From Candidatus Accumulibacter affinis (GTDB lineage Bacteria; Pseudomonadota; Gammaproteobacteria; Burkholderiales; Rhodocyclaceae): DNA of 64,000 bases. The stretch covers positions 186,001-250,000 of the forward strand of contig JADJOT010000010.1 in the NCBI GenBank assembly GCA_016713625.1, given 5' to 3'. Positions within the stretch are counted from its first letter, which is position 1; the number at the start of each line of letters is the position of its first letter. Of the stretch, positions 55,228 through 64,000 are shown piece by piece. Made by a program: the position numbers and the translations under genes. Under the pieces are notes generated by a model. The model worked only from the letters and a program-made list of their open reading frames with translations. It made no database searches and was not told the DNA's origin.

Positions 55228-55754
55228 TTGCGCAGGCCAGCTTGTTCGTGCTCGAAGCATTGACGGGTTTCCTGACCTTTGCGCTACTACTGCGGTTTTT
55301 CATGCAGGCTTGCCGCGTTTCCTTCAACAATCAGATCGGTACTTTTGTCGTCGAGTTGACCAACTGGTTGGTCAAGCCCTTGCGCAAGGCTCTGGCGGGC
55401 TGGTATGGCCTGGACCTGGCGAGTCTGCTGCCGGCCTATCTGCTGCAGGTCGTGGCTGCGCTTGCGGTGTTCCTCCTGTATGGCGGTACCTGGTCGTTGG
55501 AAGTCTTGTTGTTGCTGCTCTGGCGAGGTTTGCTGAGCACCTTGCGGCTCAGCATCTACCTGTTGATTGGTGCGCTGATCGCGCAGGCTGTCCTGTCATG
55601 GATCAACCCCTACTCGCCCCTGAGCCAGCCGGTCGCGCAGCTCACCAGGCCCGTGCTGGCTCCGATCCAGCGCGTCGTACCGCCAATCGGCGGCGTTGAC
55701 CTGTCGCCGCTGGTCGCCGTCGTCCTCGCGCAGCTGTTGCTGATTTTTCTCTGA
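55224..55754 (+). CDS. yggT: YggT-family membrane protein
   Basis: 176 residues with two YGGT units, each a hydrophobic hairpin (LVKPLRKALAGWYGLDLA and AQLTRPVLAPIQRVVPP). Start GTG 55224 overlaps the proC stop (GTGA). Implicated in osmotic or ion homeostasis in other bacteria; role uncertain. Confidence 0.9.
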   Translation: MIAQASLFVLEALTGFLTFALLLRFFMQACRVSFNNQIGTFVVELTNWLVKPLRKALAGWYGLDLASLLPAYLLQVVAALAVFLLYGGTWSLEVLLLLLWRGLLSTLRLSIYLLIGALIAQAVLSWINPYSPLSQPVAQLTRPVLAPIQRVVPPIGGVDLSPLVAVVLAQLLLIFL

Positions 55755-55757
55755 CTC

Positions 55758-56048
55758 GTGAGTGACTGGCTGCGCGAAGCCGACGGGGTAATCACCTTGA
55801 CCATACATGCCCAACCGGGAGCCAAGCGCAGTGAAGTAGCTGGCCTGCACGGCGACGCGCTGAAGATTCGCCTTGCTGCGCCGGCCATCGACGGCAGGGC
55901 CAACGCCGCCCTGCTGGCGTTTGTCGCGCAGCGCCTGGGTCTGGGAAGGTCGGCGCTTACCCTCAAGAGTGGCGCGACCTCGCGGCACAAGGTGCTGCTG
56001 GTGGTTGGCGCGTCGGTTGACGCGGTGCGACGCTTGCTTGCGCCGTGA
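55758..56048 (+). CDS. yggU: DUF167/YggU-family protein
   Basis: 96 residues; GTG start three bases after the yggT stop. Family core LTIHAQPGAKRSEVAGLHGD and RANAALLAFVAQRLGL is present. Function unknown. Ends the yggS-proC-yggT-yggU operon. Confidence 0.9.
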   Translation: MSDWLREADGVITLTIHAQPGAKRSEVAGLHGDALKIRLAAPAIDGRANAALLAFVAQRLGLGRSALTLKSGATSRHKVLLVVGASVDAVRRLLAP

Positions 56049-56102
56049 GCTGGTGCTCGATCGACGCGCGCCGCTACCCCTCTGGCGGGCTCCCGGCCGC
56101 GC

Positions 56103-57359
56103 TCAGGCGGCGAACACGATCCGTCCGTCGATGAGCGTCATGCGTACCCGGCCGCTCATCTGGTAACCCAGGAAGGGGGTATTTTTCCCTTGGCTACGCA
56201 GGGTTTCCGGGGTGACACGCCAGCACTCTTCAGGGTCGAAGAGGCAAATGTCGGCCGGGCTGCCAACCGCCAGCGAGCCCGCCTCGATGCCGAGAATGCC
56301 TGCTGGATCACAGGTGATGCGGGCCAACGCCAGTGCCAGCGGCAACTTCTCCTGAGCAGCCCACTGCAGGGTCAGTGGCAGCAGGAGCTCGACTCCGGTG
56401 GCTCCGGGAAGGGCTTCGGCAAACGGCAGTTGCTTGCCATCGGCATCGACCGGCGTATGGTCCGAACAGATCGCCGCCAGTCCCTCCCTGACGGCTGTGC
56501 GCAGCGCGTCGCGGTCGCTTGCCGAACGCAGCGGCGGGTCGAGGCGTGCATTGCTGTCAAAGTAGCCGATGTCCATTTCCGACAGATGCAGGTGGTGGAT
56601 GGCGACGTCACAGCTGAGCTGCATGCCCGACGCCTTGGCGGCACGGACCAGCGCGACGCCGGCGGCGGACGAGAGGCGCGACAGATGCAGGCGAACCCCG
56701 GTTTGCGATGCCAGTTGCAGAGCGGTGGCGATGGCGACCGTTTCAGCGGCGACCGGAATGCCGGCCAACCCCAGTCGGGCGGCGACCTCGCCGTCGTGGG
56801 CGGTGCCCTCGCGGGCGAGAAACTGATCCTGCGGTCGCAGCCGCACTGCATAGCCGAAGGTGGCTGCGTATTGCATCGCCCGCAACAGCAACTGCGTGTC
56901 GACGATCGCCTGCCGGGCCTGCGAGAAGCCAATGCAGCCGGCGCGTGCCAGACCGTTCATCTCGGCGAGTTTTTCACCCGCCAGTTGCTGGGTCAAAGCG
57001 CCGATCGGATAGACCCGTGCCAGGCCCAGAGTTGCGCTGCGTCGGACGAGGCGCTCGACCAGTCCGGGTTCGTCGAGCGGTGGCTTGGTGTCGGGCGGGC
57101 AGGCCAGCGAGGTGACGCCGCCGGCAACCGCCGCGTTCAATTCGGGCTCGATACCGCCCAGGCGGCTCGACAGATCGACCAGTCCGGGGCAGGCAATCAG
57201 CCCCGCGGCGTCGATCTGGCGGGCAGCGGTTAAGCCGGTCGGCGGCGGGCCGATCGCGGCAATACGGCCCTCGGCGATGAACAGGTCGCCAAGCCCATCG
57301 AAACCGCTTTTCGGATCGATCAGGCGGGCGTTGCGAATCTGCAGAGCTTGCTTTTTCAT
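56103..57359 (-). CDS. pyrC: Dihydroorotase-like protein PyrC' (probably non-catalytic)
   Basis: 418 residues of the dihydroorotase fold, but the zinc-binding His-x-His after strand 1 is replaced (LVDLSSRLGG instead of DxHxH). Other dihydroorotase segments survive (CSDHTPVD, YFDSNARLDPPLR). In pseudomonads and many betaproteobacteria such an inactive PyrC' is required to assemble the PyrB dodecamer. Located three bases after pyrB on the same strand, consistent with that role. A separate active dihydroorotase should exist elsewhere in the genome. Confidence 0.9.
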   Translation of the reverse strand: MKKQALQIRNARLIDPKSGFDGLGDLFIAEGRIAAIGPPPTGLTAARQIDAAGLIACPGLVDLSSRLGGIEPELNAAVAGGVTSLACPPDTKPPLDEPGLVERLVRRSATLGLARVYPIGALTQQLAGEKLAEMNGLARAGCIGFSQARQAIVDTQLLLRAMQYAATFGYAVRLRPQDQFLAREGTAHDGEVAARLGLAGIPVAAETVAIATALQLASQTGVRLHLSRLSSAAGVALVRAAKASGMQLSCDVAIHHLHLSEMDIGYFDSNARLDPPLRSASDRDALRTAVREGLAAICSDHTPVDADGKQLPFAEALPGATGVELLLPLTLQWAAQEKLPLALALARITCDPAGILGIEAGSLAVGSPADICLFDPEECWRVTPETLRSQGKNTPFLGYQMSGRVRMTLIDGRIVFAA

Positions 57360-57362
57360 CGA

Positions 57363-58322
57363 TCAGTTCCCTGCCAGAATGCCCATCACCGCCATGCGCA
57401 CGGCGATCCCGAAAGTGACCTGCGGCAGAATCACCGCCTGCGGGCCGTCGGCGACATCGGAGTCGATTTCGACGCCACGGTTCATCGGTCCTGGATGCAT
57501 CACGATGGCGTCCGGCTTGGCCAGCGCGAGCATCGCCGGCGTCAGACCGTAACAACTGAAGTACTCGCGCGCCGAGGGCAGCAGCGCACCATTCATCCGC
57601 TCGTTCTGCAGGCGGAGCATGATCACCACATCGCAATCGCGAATTCCCGCCAACAGGTCGTGGCAGACGCGCACGCCCATTTTCTCGATCGCGGTCGGCA
57701 GCAGGGTCTGTGGACCAACCGCGCGCACTTCGGCGGCACCGAGTGTGGTCAGGGCATGTATGTCCGAGCGCGCGACGCGCGAATGCAGGATGTCGCCGAC
57801 AATCGCCACTGTCAAATCGGCGAAATCCTTCTTGTAGTGACGGATCGTATACATGTCGAGCAGGCCCTGCGTTGGATGCGCGTGCTGACCGTCGCCGGCA
57901 TTGACCACGTGCACGTCGTTCCTCCCGAGGCGGCGCAGATGACCGGCAATCAAATGCGGCGCGCCACTGGCCGCGTGCCGGACGACGAACATGTCGGCGT
58001 GCATGGCCACGAGGTTGTCCACCGTGTCAAGCAGGGTCTCCCCCTTGGCCGTCGAGGAGCGCGTCACATCGAGGTTGATCACGTCCGCCGACAGGCGCTT
58101 GGCGGCGATTTCGAAAGTTGTTCGCGTACGTGTGGAATTCTCGAAGAAGACGTTGAACACGCTCTTGCCACGCAACAAGGGCACCTTCTTGACATCACGG
58201 TGGGACACCTTGAGAAAGCTGGATGCGGTGTCAAGAATGTGCGTGATCACTGCGCGGGGCAGACCCTCGATGGACAGCAGGTGGGTCAGCTCGCCATTGC
58301 TGTTGAGTTGTGGGTTACGCAT
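57363..58322 (-). CDS. pyrB: Aspartate carbamoyltransferase catalytic chain
   Basis: Makes carbamoyl-aspartate for pyrimidine synthesis. 319 residues starting MRNPQLNSNGELTHLLSIEG. Carbamoyl-phosphate motif FENSTRTRTTFE and HPGPMNRGVE are present. Overlaps pyrR by 8 nt. Confidence 0.97.
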   Translation of the reverse strand: MRNPQLNSNGELTHLLSIEGLPRAVITHILDTASSFLKVSHRDVKKVPLLRGKSVFNVFFENSTRTRTTFEIAAKRLSADVINLDVTRSSTAKGETLLDTVDNLVAMHADMFVVRHAASGAPHLIAGHLRRLGRNDVHVVNAGDGQHAHPTQGLLDMYTIRHYKKDFADLTVAIVGDILHSRVARSDIHALTTLGAAEVRAVGPQTLLPTAIEKMGVRVCHDLLAGIRDCDVVIMLRLQNERMNGALLPSAREYFSCYGLTPAMLALAKPDAIVMHPGPMNRGVEIDSDVADGPQAVILPQVTFGIAVRMAVMGILAGN

Positions 58323-58830
58323 GCTCGGCAAGGCTCCACTGCAGTTGACCGTCGGCTTCCTCCGAGAGGACCAGCTCTTGCGATGGATCGAGGTCGACCT
58401 GCCAGGGGCAGAAGTCGGCGCAGATCGGCAACTGGCGCCGGCCGCGATCGGCCAGCACGGCGAGCTGGATACTCGCCGGTCGACCATAGTCGAACAGTTC
58501 GTTGAGCGCCGCGCGCGTCGTGCGGCCGGTATACAGCACGTCATCGACGAGGATCAATGGCCGGCCTTCGACATCGAAAGGAATCGAGCTTGGCTTGACG
58601 CGTGCGTGCAAGCCCCGTTCGCCGTAGTCGTCGCGGTAGAAGGAGACGTCGATCAGACCAATCTCGTTGCCCAGGCCAAGTAGCTCACGCAGACGTCCGG
58701 CAACCCAGGCGCCACCACTGTGAATGCCGACCAGCATGGTGTCGGGTTGCAGCCGTGGTCGGATCAGCTCGGCCAATTGAGCGCACTGTGCTTCGGCGTT
58801 GGGGAGGTCAATGGCAGGTTTCGCGGTCAT
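58315..58830 (-). CDS. pyrR: PyrR regulatory protein / uracil phosphoribosyltransferase
   Basis: 171 residues with PRPP-binding loop LILVDDVLYTGRTTRAAL and VGIHSGGAWVAGRL. In Gram-positives PyrR attenuates pyr mRNA; in betaproteobacteria it sits first in a pyrR-pyrB-pyrC' cluster as here, and its role is less clear. Start ATG 58830 is inside the end of yqgF (23-nt overlap). Confidence 0.92.
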   Translation of the reverse strand: MTAKPAIDLPNAEAQCAQLAELIRPRLQPDTMLVGIHSGGAWVAGRLRELLGLGNEIGLIDVSFYRDDYGERGLHARVKPSSIPFDVEGRPLILVDDVLYTGRTTRAALNELFDYGRPASIQLAVLADRGRRQLPICADFCPWQVDLDPSQELVLSEEADGQLQWSLAEHA

Positions 58831-59311
58831 TCGTGTCTCTGGCTTCATCAAGCAAGGAGTGGTCATCGGTTTGCCCGACGATGCTGTCAAAATGGCTCTG
58901 CAGGATCAACTGCGCAGCGACGGCGTCGAGGTGTTTTCTTGCGCTGCGGTGGTCGTGCCCTGCGCTACGCAGTCGATCCTGTGCATCGACCGAGGAAAGC
59001 CGCTCTTCGGCATACTCGACGCTGAGCCCGAAGCGGCCGCGCAACTGACTGGCGAAGCGCATGCAACGGGCGGTCATCGCGTGTGCTGTGCCGTCGAGTG
59101 TCAGCGGTCGCCCGACGACCAGGCTGGTTGGCTGCCATTCCTGAATCAGGGCGGCGATCGCCGAGAAACGCGCAGCGTTGGCCTCGCTGTGCACGGTGGT
59201 CAGGGGATGCGCCTGCCGCAGCTGCCATTCGCCAACGGCGACGCCAATCCGCTTTTCCCCGAAGTCGAAAGCCAGTACCGTGCCCATGCGTTTGCCCGCT
59301 GGCTCAGGCAT
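58808..59311 (-). CDS. yqgF: Putative pre-16S rRNA nuclease / Holliday junction resolvase YqgF
   Basis: 167 residues with the RNase H-like catalytic Asp in VLAFDFGEKRIGVAVG, then LVVGRPLTLDGTAH and YAEERLSSVDA. The ATG at 59311 overlaps the algH stop by 8 nt; a second ATG at 59287 is possible. algH-yqgF pairing is conserved. Confidence 0.93.
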   Translation of the reverse strand: MPEPAGKRMGTVLAFDFGEKRIGVAVGEWQLRQAHPLTTVHSEANAARFSAIAALIQEWQPTSLVVGRPLTLDGTAHAMTARCMRFASQLRGRFGLSVEYAEERLSSVDAQDRLRSAGHDHRSARKHLDAVAAQLILQSHFDSIVGQTDDHSLLDEARDTNDRETCH

Positions 59312-59864
59312 GGCCGGCGGCATCGGCGAGGTTGGCGAGATTGACGCCAAGCAGCTCCAGGGCCGATGCGAGTCTCTCCTCGTAAGGAGATTCAAAGAGG
59401 ATGCCCGGGTCAGCCGGTACGGTTAACCAGGCGTTCTGGGCCAGTTCGTGTTCGATCTGACCGGCTGCCCAGCCGGCATAACCAAGGGTAACCAGGAGAT
59501 CGTGCGGTTGTCCACTGTGGGCGACTGCCTGCAGGATGTCGCGCGAACTGGTGAGGCCCAGCTGCTCGTTGATTACCAGCGTCGACTGCCAGTGTCCGAC
59601 CGGCCGATGCAGGACAAAGCCGCGGTCGGTCTGTACCGGCCCACCCAAGAGAACCGGCAGGCCGGCAAAGCCCGCAGCCTCCAGGGGGACATCAATTCTT
59701 TCCAGAAGCGTGCCGAGACTCATGTCCAGCGGCCGATTGACGATCACGCCGAGCGCGCCGCGATCGTTGTGTTCGGCGATGTAGACCAGGGTCCTGGAAA
59801 AATAAGAATCTACCATTGCCGGCATGGCAATGAGAAAATGGTCAGTAAGATTGATGCTTTGCAT
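59304..59864 (-). CDS. algH: YqgE/AlgH-family protein
   Basis: 186 residues, DUF179: LTDHFLIAMPAMVDSYFSRT, HNDRGALGVIVNRPL and FAGLPVLLGGPVQTDRGFVL. Function not established. First gene of the algH-yqgF-pyrR-pyrB-pyrC' run. Confidence 0.95.
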   Translation of the reverse strand: MQSINLTDHFLIAMPAMVDSYFSRTLVYIAEHNDRGALGVIVNRPLDMSLGTLLERIDVPLEAAGFAGLPVLLGGPVQTDRGFVLHRPVGHWQSTLVINEQLGLTSSRDILQAVAHSGQPHDLLVTLGYAGWAAGQIEHELAQNAWLTVPADPGILFESPYEERLASALELLGVNLANLADAAGHA

Positions 59865-59911
59865 GGCCCTATTTTAATCGGCGGTGGCGGCTGACACAAA
59901 GGTAATCCACG

Positions 59912-61357
59912 ATGGAGTCAATTCTTGTCTGGTTTCGCCGTGACCTGCGTGATTTCGATCACGCGGCGCTCTGCGAAGCGCTGCGGCGCGGACGCAAGGT
60001 CTATTGCGTCTTTATCTTCGATCGGGAGATCCTCGACGCGCTGGTGCCATGCGATCGCCGCGTCGAGTTCATTCGCGAGTCACTCGTCGAGCTCGACCAG
60101 GCGCTGCGCGCCCGCGGTGGCGCCCTGATCGTTCGCCATGGCTGGCCAGTCCAGGAGATCCCCAGGCTGGCCAAGGAGCTTGCGGTGACCGCCGTGTTTG
60201 TCAATCGCGACTACGAAACACCGGCCAAGAAGCGCGATGTTGCGGTCAAGGTGGCGTTGCAGGTCGAGGGAATTGCCTTCGAGTCGTTCAAGGATCAGGC
60301 AATCCTCGATGGCGACGAGGTGCTGACGCAGGCTGGGCGACCCTACACCGTGTTTACGCCCTACAAGAATGCCTGGCTCAGGCGCCTCACGGAAGACGAC
60401 TGGCAGCCCTACGAAGGGCGAGGCGGCCGCCTCGCTGTGGCGCTGGCGGCGCACGGCGTCCCGACGCTGGCGGAGATCGGTTTTACCGCCACGGATTTGC
60501 GATTCCTCGGCATCGTGCCAGGGATGTCCGGTGGCCGTCAGCTGCTCGCCGATTTCCTGGGACGGATCGCGCGCTATCACCAGCAGCGTGACTTCCCGGC
60601 GCTGAAGGGCGTCTCGTATCTCTCGGTGCACCTGCGTTTCGGGACGGTCTCGATTCGCGATCTGCTGGCCCAGGCGATTGCTGCCGGAGCCCTGCGCGAG
60701 GGCGCCGAGGGGCCAGCGACCTGGCTTTCCGAGCTGCTCTGGCGCGACTTCTACTTCATGATCCTTGATCACTTTCCGCAGGTCAGCCAGCGTGCGTTCA
60801 AGCTGGTGTATGACCTCATCGCGTGGGAACAGGGTCAGCCGGCGGAGGCGGCCTTTGCCGCCTGGTGCGCGGGGCGCACCGGTTATCCTCTGGTCGATGC
60901 CGCGATGCACCAACTCAACCGCAGCGGCTACATGCATAACCGCCTGCGGATGGTGACGGCTTCTTTCCTGACCAAGGATCTGGGCATCGACTGGCGTCGC
61001 GGCGAGGCCTACTTTGCCCGTCAGCTCAACGATTTCGATCTGTCGGCCAATAATGGTGGTTGGCAATGGGCAGCCTCAAGCGGCTGCGATGCACAACCCT
61101 ATTTCCGAATTTTCAACCCGGTGACACAATCGCAGCGCTTCGATCCCAAAGGCATCTTCATTCGCCGCTACCTGCCGGAGTTGGCGAATGTTCCGGACAG
61201 CTTCATCCACGCGCCATGGTGCATGAGCCCGTCCGAGCAGGCCGCCTGCGCCGTGCGCATCGGTCATGATACGCCAGCGCCGCTGGTCGACCACCCGCAG
61301 GCCAGGCGCAAGACCTTGCAACGCTATGCCGTCGTCAAGGGTGCCGCTGCTCCCTGA
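59912..61357 (+). CDS. phrB: Deoxyribodipyrimidine photolyase (CPD type)
   Basis: Repairs UV pyrimidine dimers with blue light. 481 residues from MESILVWFRRDLRDFDHAAL; FAD-binding C-terminal motifs WRDFYFMILDHFP, GYPLVDAAMHQLNRSGYMH and NNGGWQWAASSGCDAQPYF. Its last 23 bases overlap the 3' end of the convergent cheA-like gene. Confidence 0.95.
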   Translation: MESILVWFRRDLRDFDHAALCEALRRGRKVYCVFIFDREILDALVPCDRRVEFIRESLVELDQALRARGGALIVRHGWPVQEIPRLAKELAVTAVFVNRDYETPAKKRDVAVKVALQVEGIAFESFKDQAILDGDEVLTQAGRPYTVFTPYKNAWLRRLTEDDWQPYEGRGGRLAVALAAHGVPTLAEIGFTATDLRFLGIVPGMSGGRQLLADFLGRIARYHQQRDFPALKGVSYLSVHLRFGTVSIRDLLAQAIAAGALREGAEGPATWLSELLWRDFYFMILDHFPQVSQRAFKLVYDLIAWEQGQPAEAAFAAWCAGRTGYPLVDAAMHQLNRSGYMHNRLRMVTASFLTKDLGIDWRRGEAYFARQLNDFDLSANNGGWQWAASSGCDAQPYFRIFNPVTQSQRFDPKGIFIRRYLPELANVPDSFIHAPWCMSPSEQAACAVRIGHDTPAPLVDHPQARRKTLQRYAVVKGAAAP

Positions 61358-64000
61358 TATGGCCGGCGACCAGCCGTAACAGCTCGTCTTCCTGATAGGG
61401 TTTGCCAAGGTAGTGATTGACCCCCAGTTCGAGGGCATATTGGCGGTGCTTGTCAGCTGTTCGAGAGGTGATCATGATGATCGGAACCGGCCGCAGGCGT
61501 TTGTCGGCGCGCAGGTTGCGGGTGAGCTCAAAACCGTCCATACGCGGCATTTCGATGTCCACCAGCAGGACGTCCGGGACTATCGCCACCAGTTGTTCGA
61601 GGGCATCGACGCCATCCTTGGCCGTCATCACCTGGTAGCCTTCGCGGGCCAGCAGGCGACTGGTGATCTTGCGCACGGTCAGCGAGTCGTCAACGATCAT
61701 GATCGTCGGGACGCTTGCGGTGACGCTGTCGGTGGCCAGCGGTTGCCGAACCGTTGGCACCGGCGAGACGGCGGCTGTCGTGCGATCGCGACTGGCCAGT
61801 GCAATCGGATTCAGAATCAGGACTACCTGTCCATTGCCGAGGACGGTTGCCCCGTCGACGCCAATCACCCGGGCCAGTTGCGGTCCGATGTTCTTGACGA
61901 CGATTTCCTGGTTACCCAGCAGTTCGTCGACCTGCAGTGCAATTCGCTTGCTGCCGCTGCGCAGCAGCAGGACCCAGTACTGCGAATGTCTTTCCGGCAG
62001 CGCGTAGCTGTCGCCGAGGAGGTGTGGCAGGTAGTTGAACGGATAGGGATTTCCCGACCAGACCGCTTCCCTGGCCTCGCGAACCCTGGCCAGCGCCTGT
62101 TCCTTGAGGTCCAGCACCTGCTCGATCATCGCTGCAGGGATCGCGTATTGGCGCTTGCCCGAGCGGACCAGCAAGGCTTTGGTAACCGCCAGCGTGAGCG
62201 GCAGGTAAAGTCGGAAGGTTGTACCCTGGTCGGGGGTGGAGAGGACCTCAATGCGTCCGCCCAGGCTGCTTACCTCGCTCTTCAGGACATCCATGCCGAT
62301 GCCACGACCGGCCAGGTGCGATACCTCGCTGGCGGTCGAGATTCCCGGGGCAAAAATCAGCTCGACTACGCGCGTCGGGTCAGCGGCTTCGTCCTGGGTC
62401 AGCAGACCGGCGACCAGGCCGCGTTCGCGCAACCGGTTCAGGTCGAGACCGGCGCCATCGTCGGCGAAAGTCAGAATGACTTCGTTACCTTCCTGCGCCA
62501 ACTTCAGAGATATCTCGCCAATCTCCGGCTTGCCCTTGGCCAGGCGAACAGGGGTGTCTTCGAGCCCATGCGCGACGGCGTTGCGCAACATGTGTTCAAG
62601 CGGCGCCAGCATCTTCTCGAGCACGGTTCGGTCAAGTTCGATCTGGGCACCACGGATTTCAAGGTTCGCCCGCTTGCCGACTTCTTTGGCAGCTTGCCGA
62701 ACGATACGGTAGAGACGATCGACGACGCTGCCGAATGGCACCATGCGTATGGACATCAGCTCCTGCTGCACTTCGCGGTTCAGACGCGCCTGCGCGAGGA
62801 TCGCCGCGTTGGCGTCATCAAGGTTCTTGAGCAGATTCTGCTGGACGGTGGCCACGTCATTGACTGATTCGGCCATCATTCGCGTCAGTTCCTGGAAGCG
62901 AGTGAACCGGTCGAACTCCAGCGGATCAAAATCGGCGTGCGCTTCAGTGCTCTGGCCGGCACGTGACTGCATCTGCAGTTCCGCCTGAATCTCGATATCA
63001 CGCAACTGCCGACGCAGACGGATCACATTCTCGGTCAGGTCGAGCAGCGATCCCTTGATGGCGCGCATCTCGCCTTCGATCCGCGAGCGGGCGATCGACA
63101 ACTCACCGGCTTCGTTGACCAGCCGGTCGATCAGATCGGCGCGTACGCGCAGGGTTGCCCGTTGGCTGCCCGCGTCGGCAGCCTCGACTGCAGACGCTGC
63201 TGGCCGGTTGCCGGGCGCGTCCCGTTCGACGGCAAGCCCGATTGCGGTTTCATCCGGTATCTCTACCGGGGCGTCAGCGAACTCGCCGCGCTGCAATCTC
63301 TCGACAATCTGCACGATCACGTCGAAGGCACTGTCGATGTCATCGATCAGTTGCAGCGGCGCCGTGCCGGCATCCTGAGCTTCCTGCATGCGCGTCTCAA
63401 TGGCGTGCGTCAGCTCGCCAAGGTTCATCGCGCCGGCCATGCGCGCGCTGCCCTTGAGCGAGTGAAACAAACGCGCCAGTCGACGAGGCGCTTCGCTTGC
63501 GGCGGGGTCGCTGCGCCAGGCGTTCAGCTGCGTGGCGATGTTCTGGTTGAGATCGACTGCTTCCTCGAGAAACAGTGGCAGCAGCTGCTCGTCGAGGTCG
63601 TCGAGCAGCTGCGGCAGCTCGCTCGCCGCGATCGTCCGATCGGCTACCGTAGCTGTGCCTACCTTCTCGGTGGCGACTGTTGGTTGCTCGTCGGTCGGCG
63701 CCGGCGCTGCCTCGACGATCGCTTCCGGGTAGATCGTAGCGAGCGCGTCGAGCAGGCTGGGAGCTGCGGCGGGCTCATTCTGACCGGCCACATCCGCGAG
63801 CATCAAGGCGAGTGCGGCAATTGTCTGGCGTACGGTCTCCAGCGCTTCGAGACTGCCCGGATGGGCGCTGTGGTTGCGGCGGACGAGCGCAAGCTCGAGT
63901 GCGTGGCCCAGGTACTTGATCGTCGGGATGCCGACTGTTCCGGCGATGCCGGCAAGCGTGTGGGCCGCGCGGTACATTTCGTGGGTCGTCGGCGCCGTCA
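61335..64000 (-). CDS. ChpA/PilL-type hybrid CheA histidine kinase (N-terminus beyond the window)
   Basis: Chemosensory kinase, probably controlling type IV pili. The open frame runs off the right edge (TAPTTHEMYRAAHTLAGIAG is in frame, inside an Hpt domain), so the gene is incomplete here. Visible in order: partial Hpt with YRAAHTLAG, second Hpt with FHSLKGSARMAG, a dimerisation region, an ATPase domain (NAVAHGLEDTP, FADDGAGLDLNRL, GRGIGMDVLKSEV), a CheW-like domain, and a C-terminal receiver (MIVDDSLTVRKITS, LLVDIEMPRMDGF). Multiple Hpt units and an attached receiver are typical of ChpA/PilL rather than flagellar CheA; the pilT/pilU genes lie 8 kb away. Confidence 0.92.
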   Translation of the reverse strand, partial: TAPTTHEMYRAAHTLAGIAGTVGIPTIKYLGHALELALVRRNHSAHPGSLEALETVRQTIAALALMLADVAGQNEPAAAPSLLDALATIYPEAIVEAAPAPTDEQPTVATEKVGTATVADRTIAASELPQLLDDLDEQLLPLFLEEAVDLNQNIATQLNAWRSDPAASEAPRRLARLFHSLKGSARMAGAMNLGELTHAIETRMQEAQDAGTAPLQLIDDIDSAFDVIVQIVERLQRGEFADAPVEIPDETAIGLAVERDAPGNRPAASAVEAADAGSQRATLRVRADLIDRLVNEAGELSIARSRIEGEMRAIKGSLLDLTENVIRLRRQLRDIEIQAELQMQSRAGQSTEAHADFDPLEFDRFTRFQELTRMMAESVNDVATVQQNLLKNLDDANAAILAQARLNREVQQELMSIRMVPFGSVVDRLYRIVRQAAKEVGKRANLEIRGAQIELDRTVLEKMLAPLEHMLRNAVAHGLEDTPVRLAKGKPEIGEISLKLAQEGNEVILTFADDGAGLDLNRLRERGLVAGLLTQDEAADPTRVVELIFAPGISTASEVSHLAGRGIGMDVLKSEVSSLGGRIEVLSTPDQGTTFRLYLPLTLAVTKALLVRSGKRQYAIPAAMIEQVLDLKEQALARVREAREAVWSGNPYPFNYLPHLLGDSYALPERHSQYWVLLLRSGSKRIALQVDELLGNQEIVVKNIGPQLARVIGVDGATVLGNGQVVLILNPIALASRDRTTAAVSPVPTVRQPLATDSVTASVPTIMIVDDSLTVRKITSRLLAREGYQVMTAKDGVDALEQLVAIVPDVLLVDIEMPRMDGFELTRNLRADKRLRPVPIIMITSRTADKHRQYALELGVNHYLGKPYQEDELLRLVAGHIREQRHP

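Noticed and set aside
62440..62480. FADDG in the CheA-like protein considered as a reverse transcriptase YxDD motif
   Set aside because: It lies in the ATPase G-box of a histidine kinase (FADDGAGLDLNRL) with all neighbouring CheA motifs present.

Overview
The window is GC-rich (about 63-65% by eye) and gene-dense. Most genes have betaproteobacterial character: a PyrR-PyrB-inactive PyrC cluster, pilT/pilU, a chpA-type CheA, algH-yqgF, livKHMGF, PPK2 and malonyl-CoA decarboxylase. Polyphosphate kinase 2, short-chain-acid permease/CoA-transferase genes and large NACHT/caspase/FGE conflict proteins together suggest Rhodocyclales, most likely a 'Candidatus Accumulibacter'-like polyphosphate accumulator. 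That assignment is inference; no marker gene such as rRNA is present.

Layout. 0.2-6.9 kb: a peptide-type ABC importer (lipoprotein binding protein, two permeases, fused double ATPase). 6.9-13.6 kb: LysM lytic transglycosylase, tRNA-Asp, a cyclase-FHA protein, an OmpA-domain protein, and a membrane PAS/exonuclease fusion. 13.8-26.5 kb is the accessory island: a frameshifted caspase-NACHT-FGE gene, remnants of toxin-antitoxin genes, an intact mazEF pair, two copies of a 109-bp MITE-like element, a TIR-like gene in operon with a NACHT-FGE gene, and a 5'-truncated NACHT-FGE gene. 26.5-33.3 kb: a diverged tandem duplication (CBS protein, GntP permease, CoA transferase); in copy 2 the permease is frameshifted and the CoA transferase is reduced to a 42-codon remnant. 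33.3-64 kb is core: acyltransferase, cache protein, PPK2, malonyl-CoA decarboxylase, lgt, ilvD, cytochrome c, liv operon, HDOD protein, flavin reductase, hemJ, RNA methyltransferase, pilUT, yggS-proC-yggT-yggU, pyrimidine cluster, photolyase, and a CheA hybrid kinase running off the right edge.

Main discovery. The 3' ends of all three FGE-domain genes carry 121-nt variable repeats (17268-17388, 19705-19825, 23959-24079) that align without gaps to a stand-alone 121-nt copy at 19420-19540. By hand count, 44 of 57 differences fall at adenines of that copy, though adenine is only 23 of its 121 bases. Each variable repeat is followed by the same 8-bp-stem, 4-nt-loop GC hairpin; the stand-alone copy has none. 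This is the signature of a diversity-generating retroelement (DGR) whose targets are the sensor ends of caspase/TIR/NACHT conflict proteins. No reverse transcriptase is visible in the window, so the enzyme must act from elsewhere or has been lost. Several target genes are broken, so the island may be partly decayed or affected by assembly errors.
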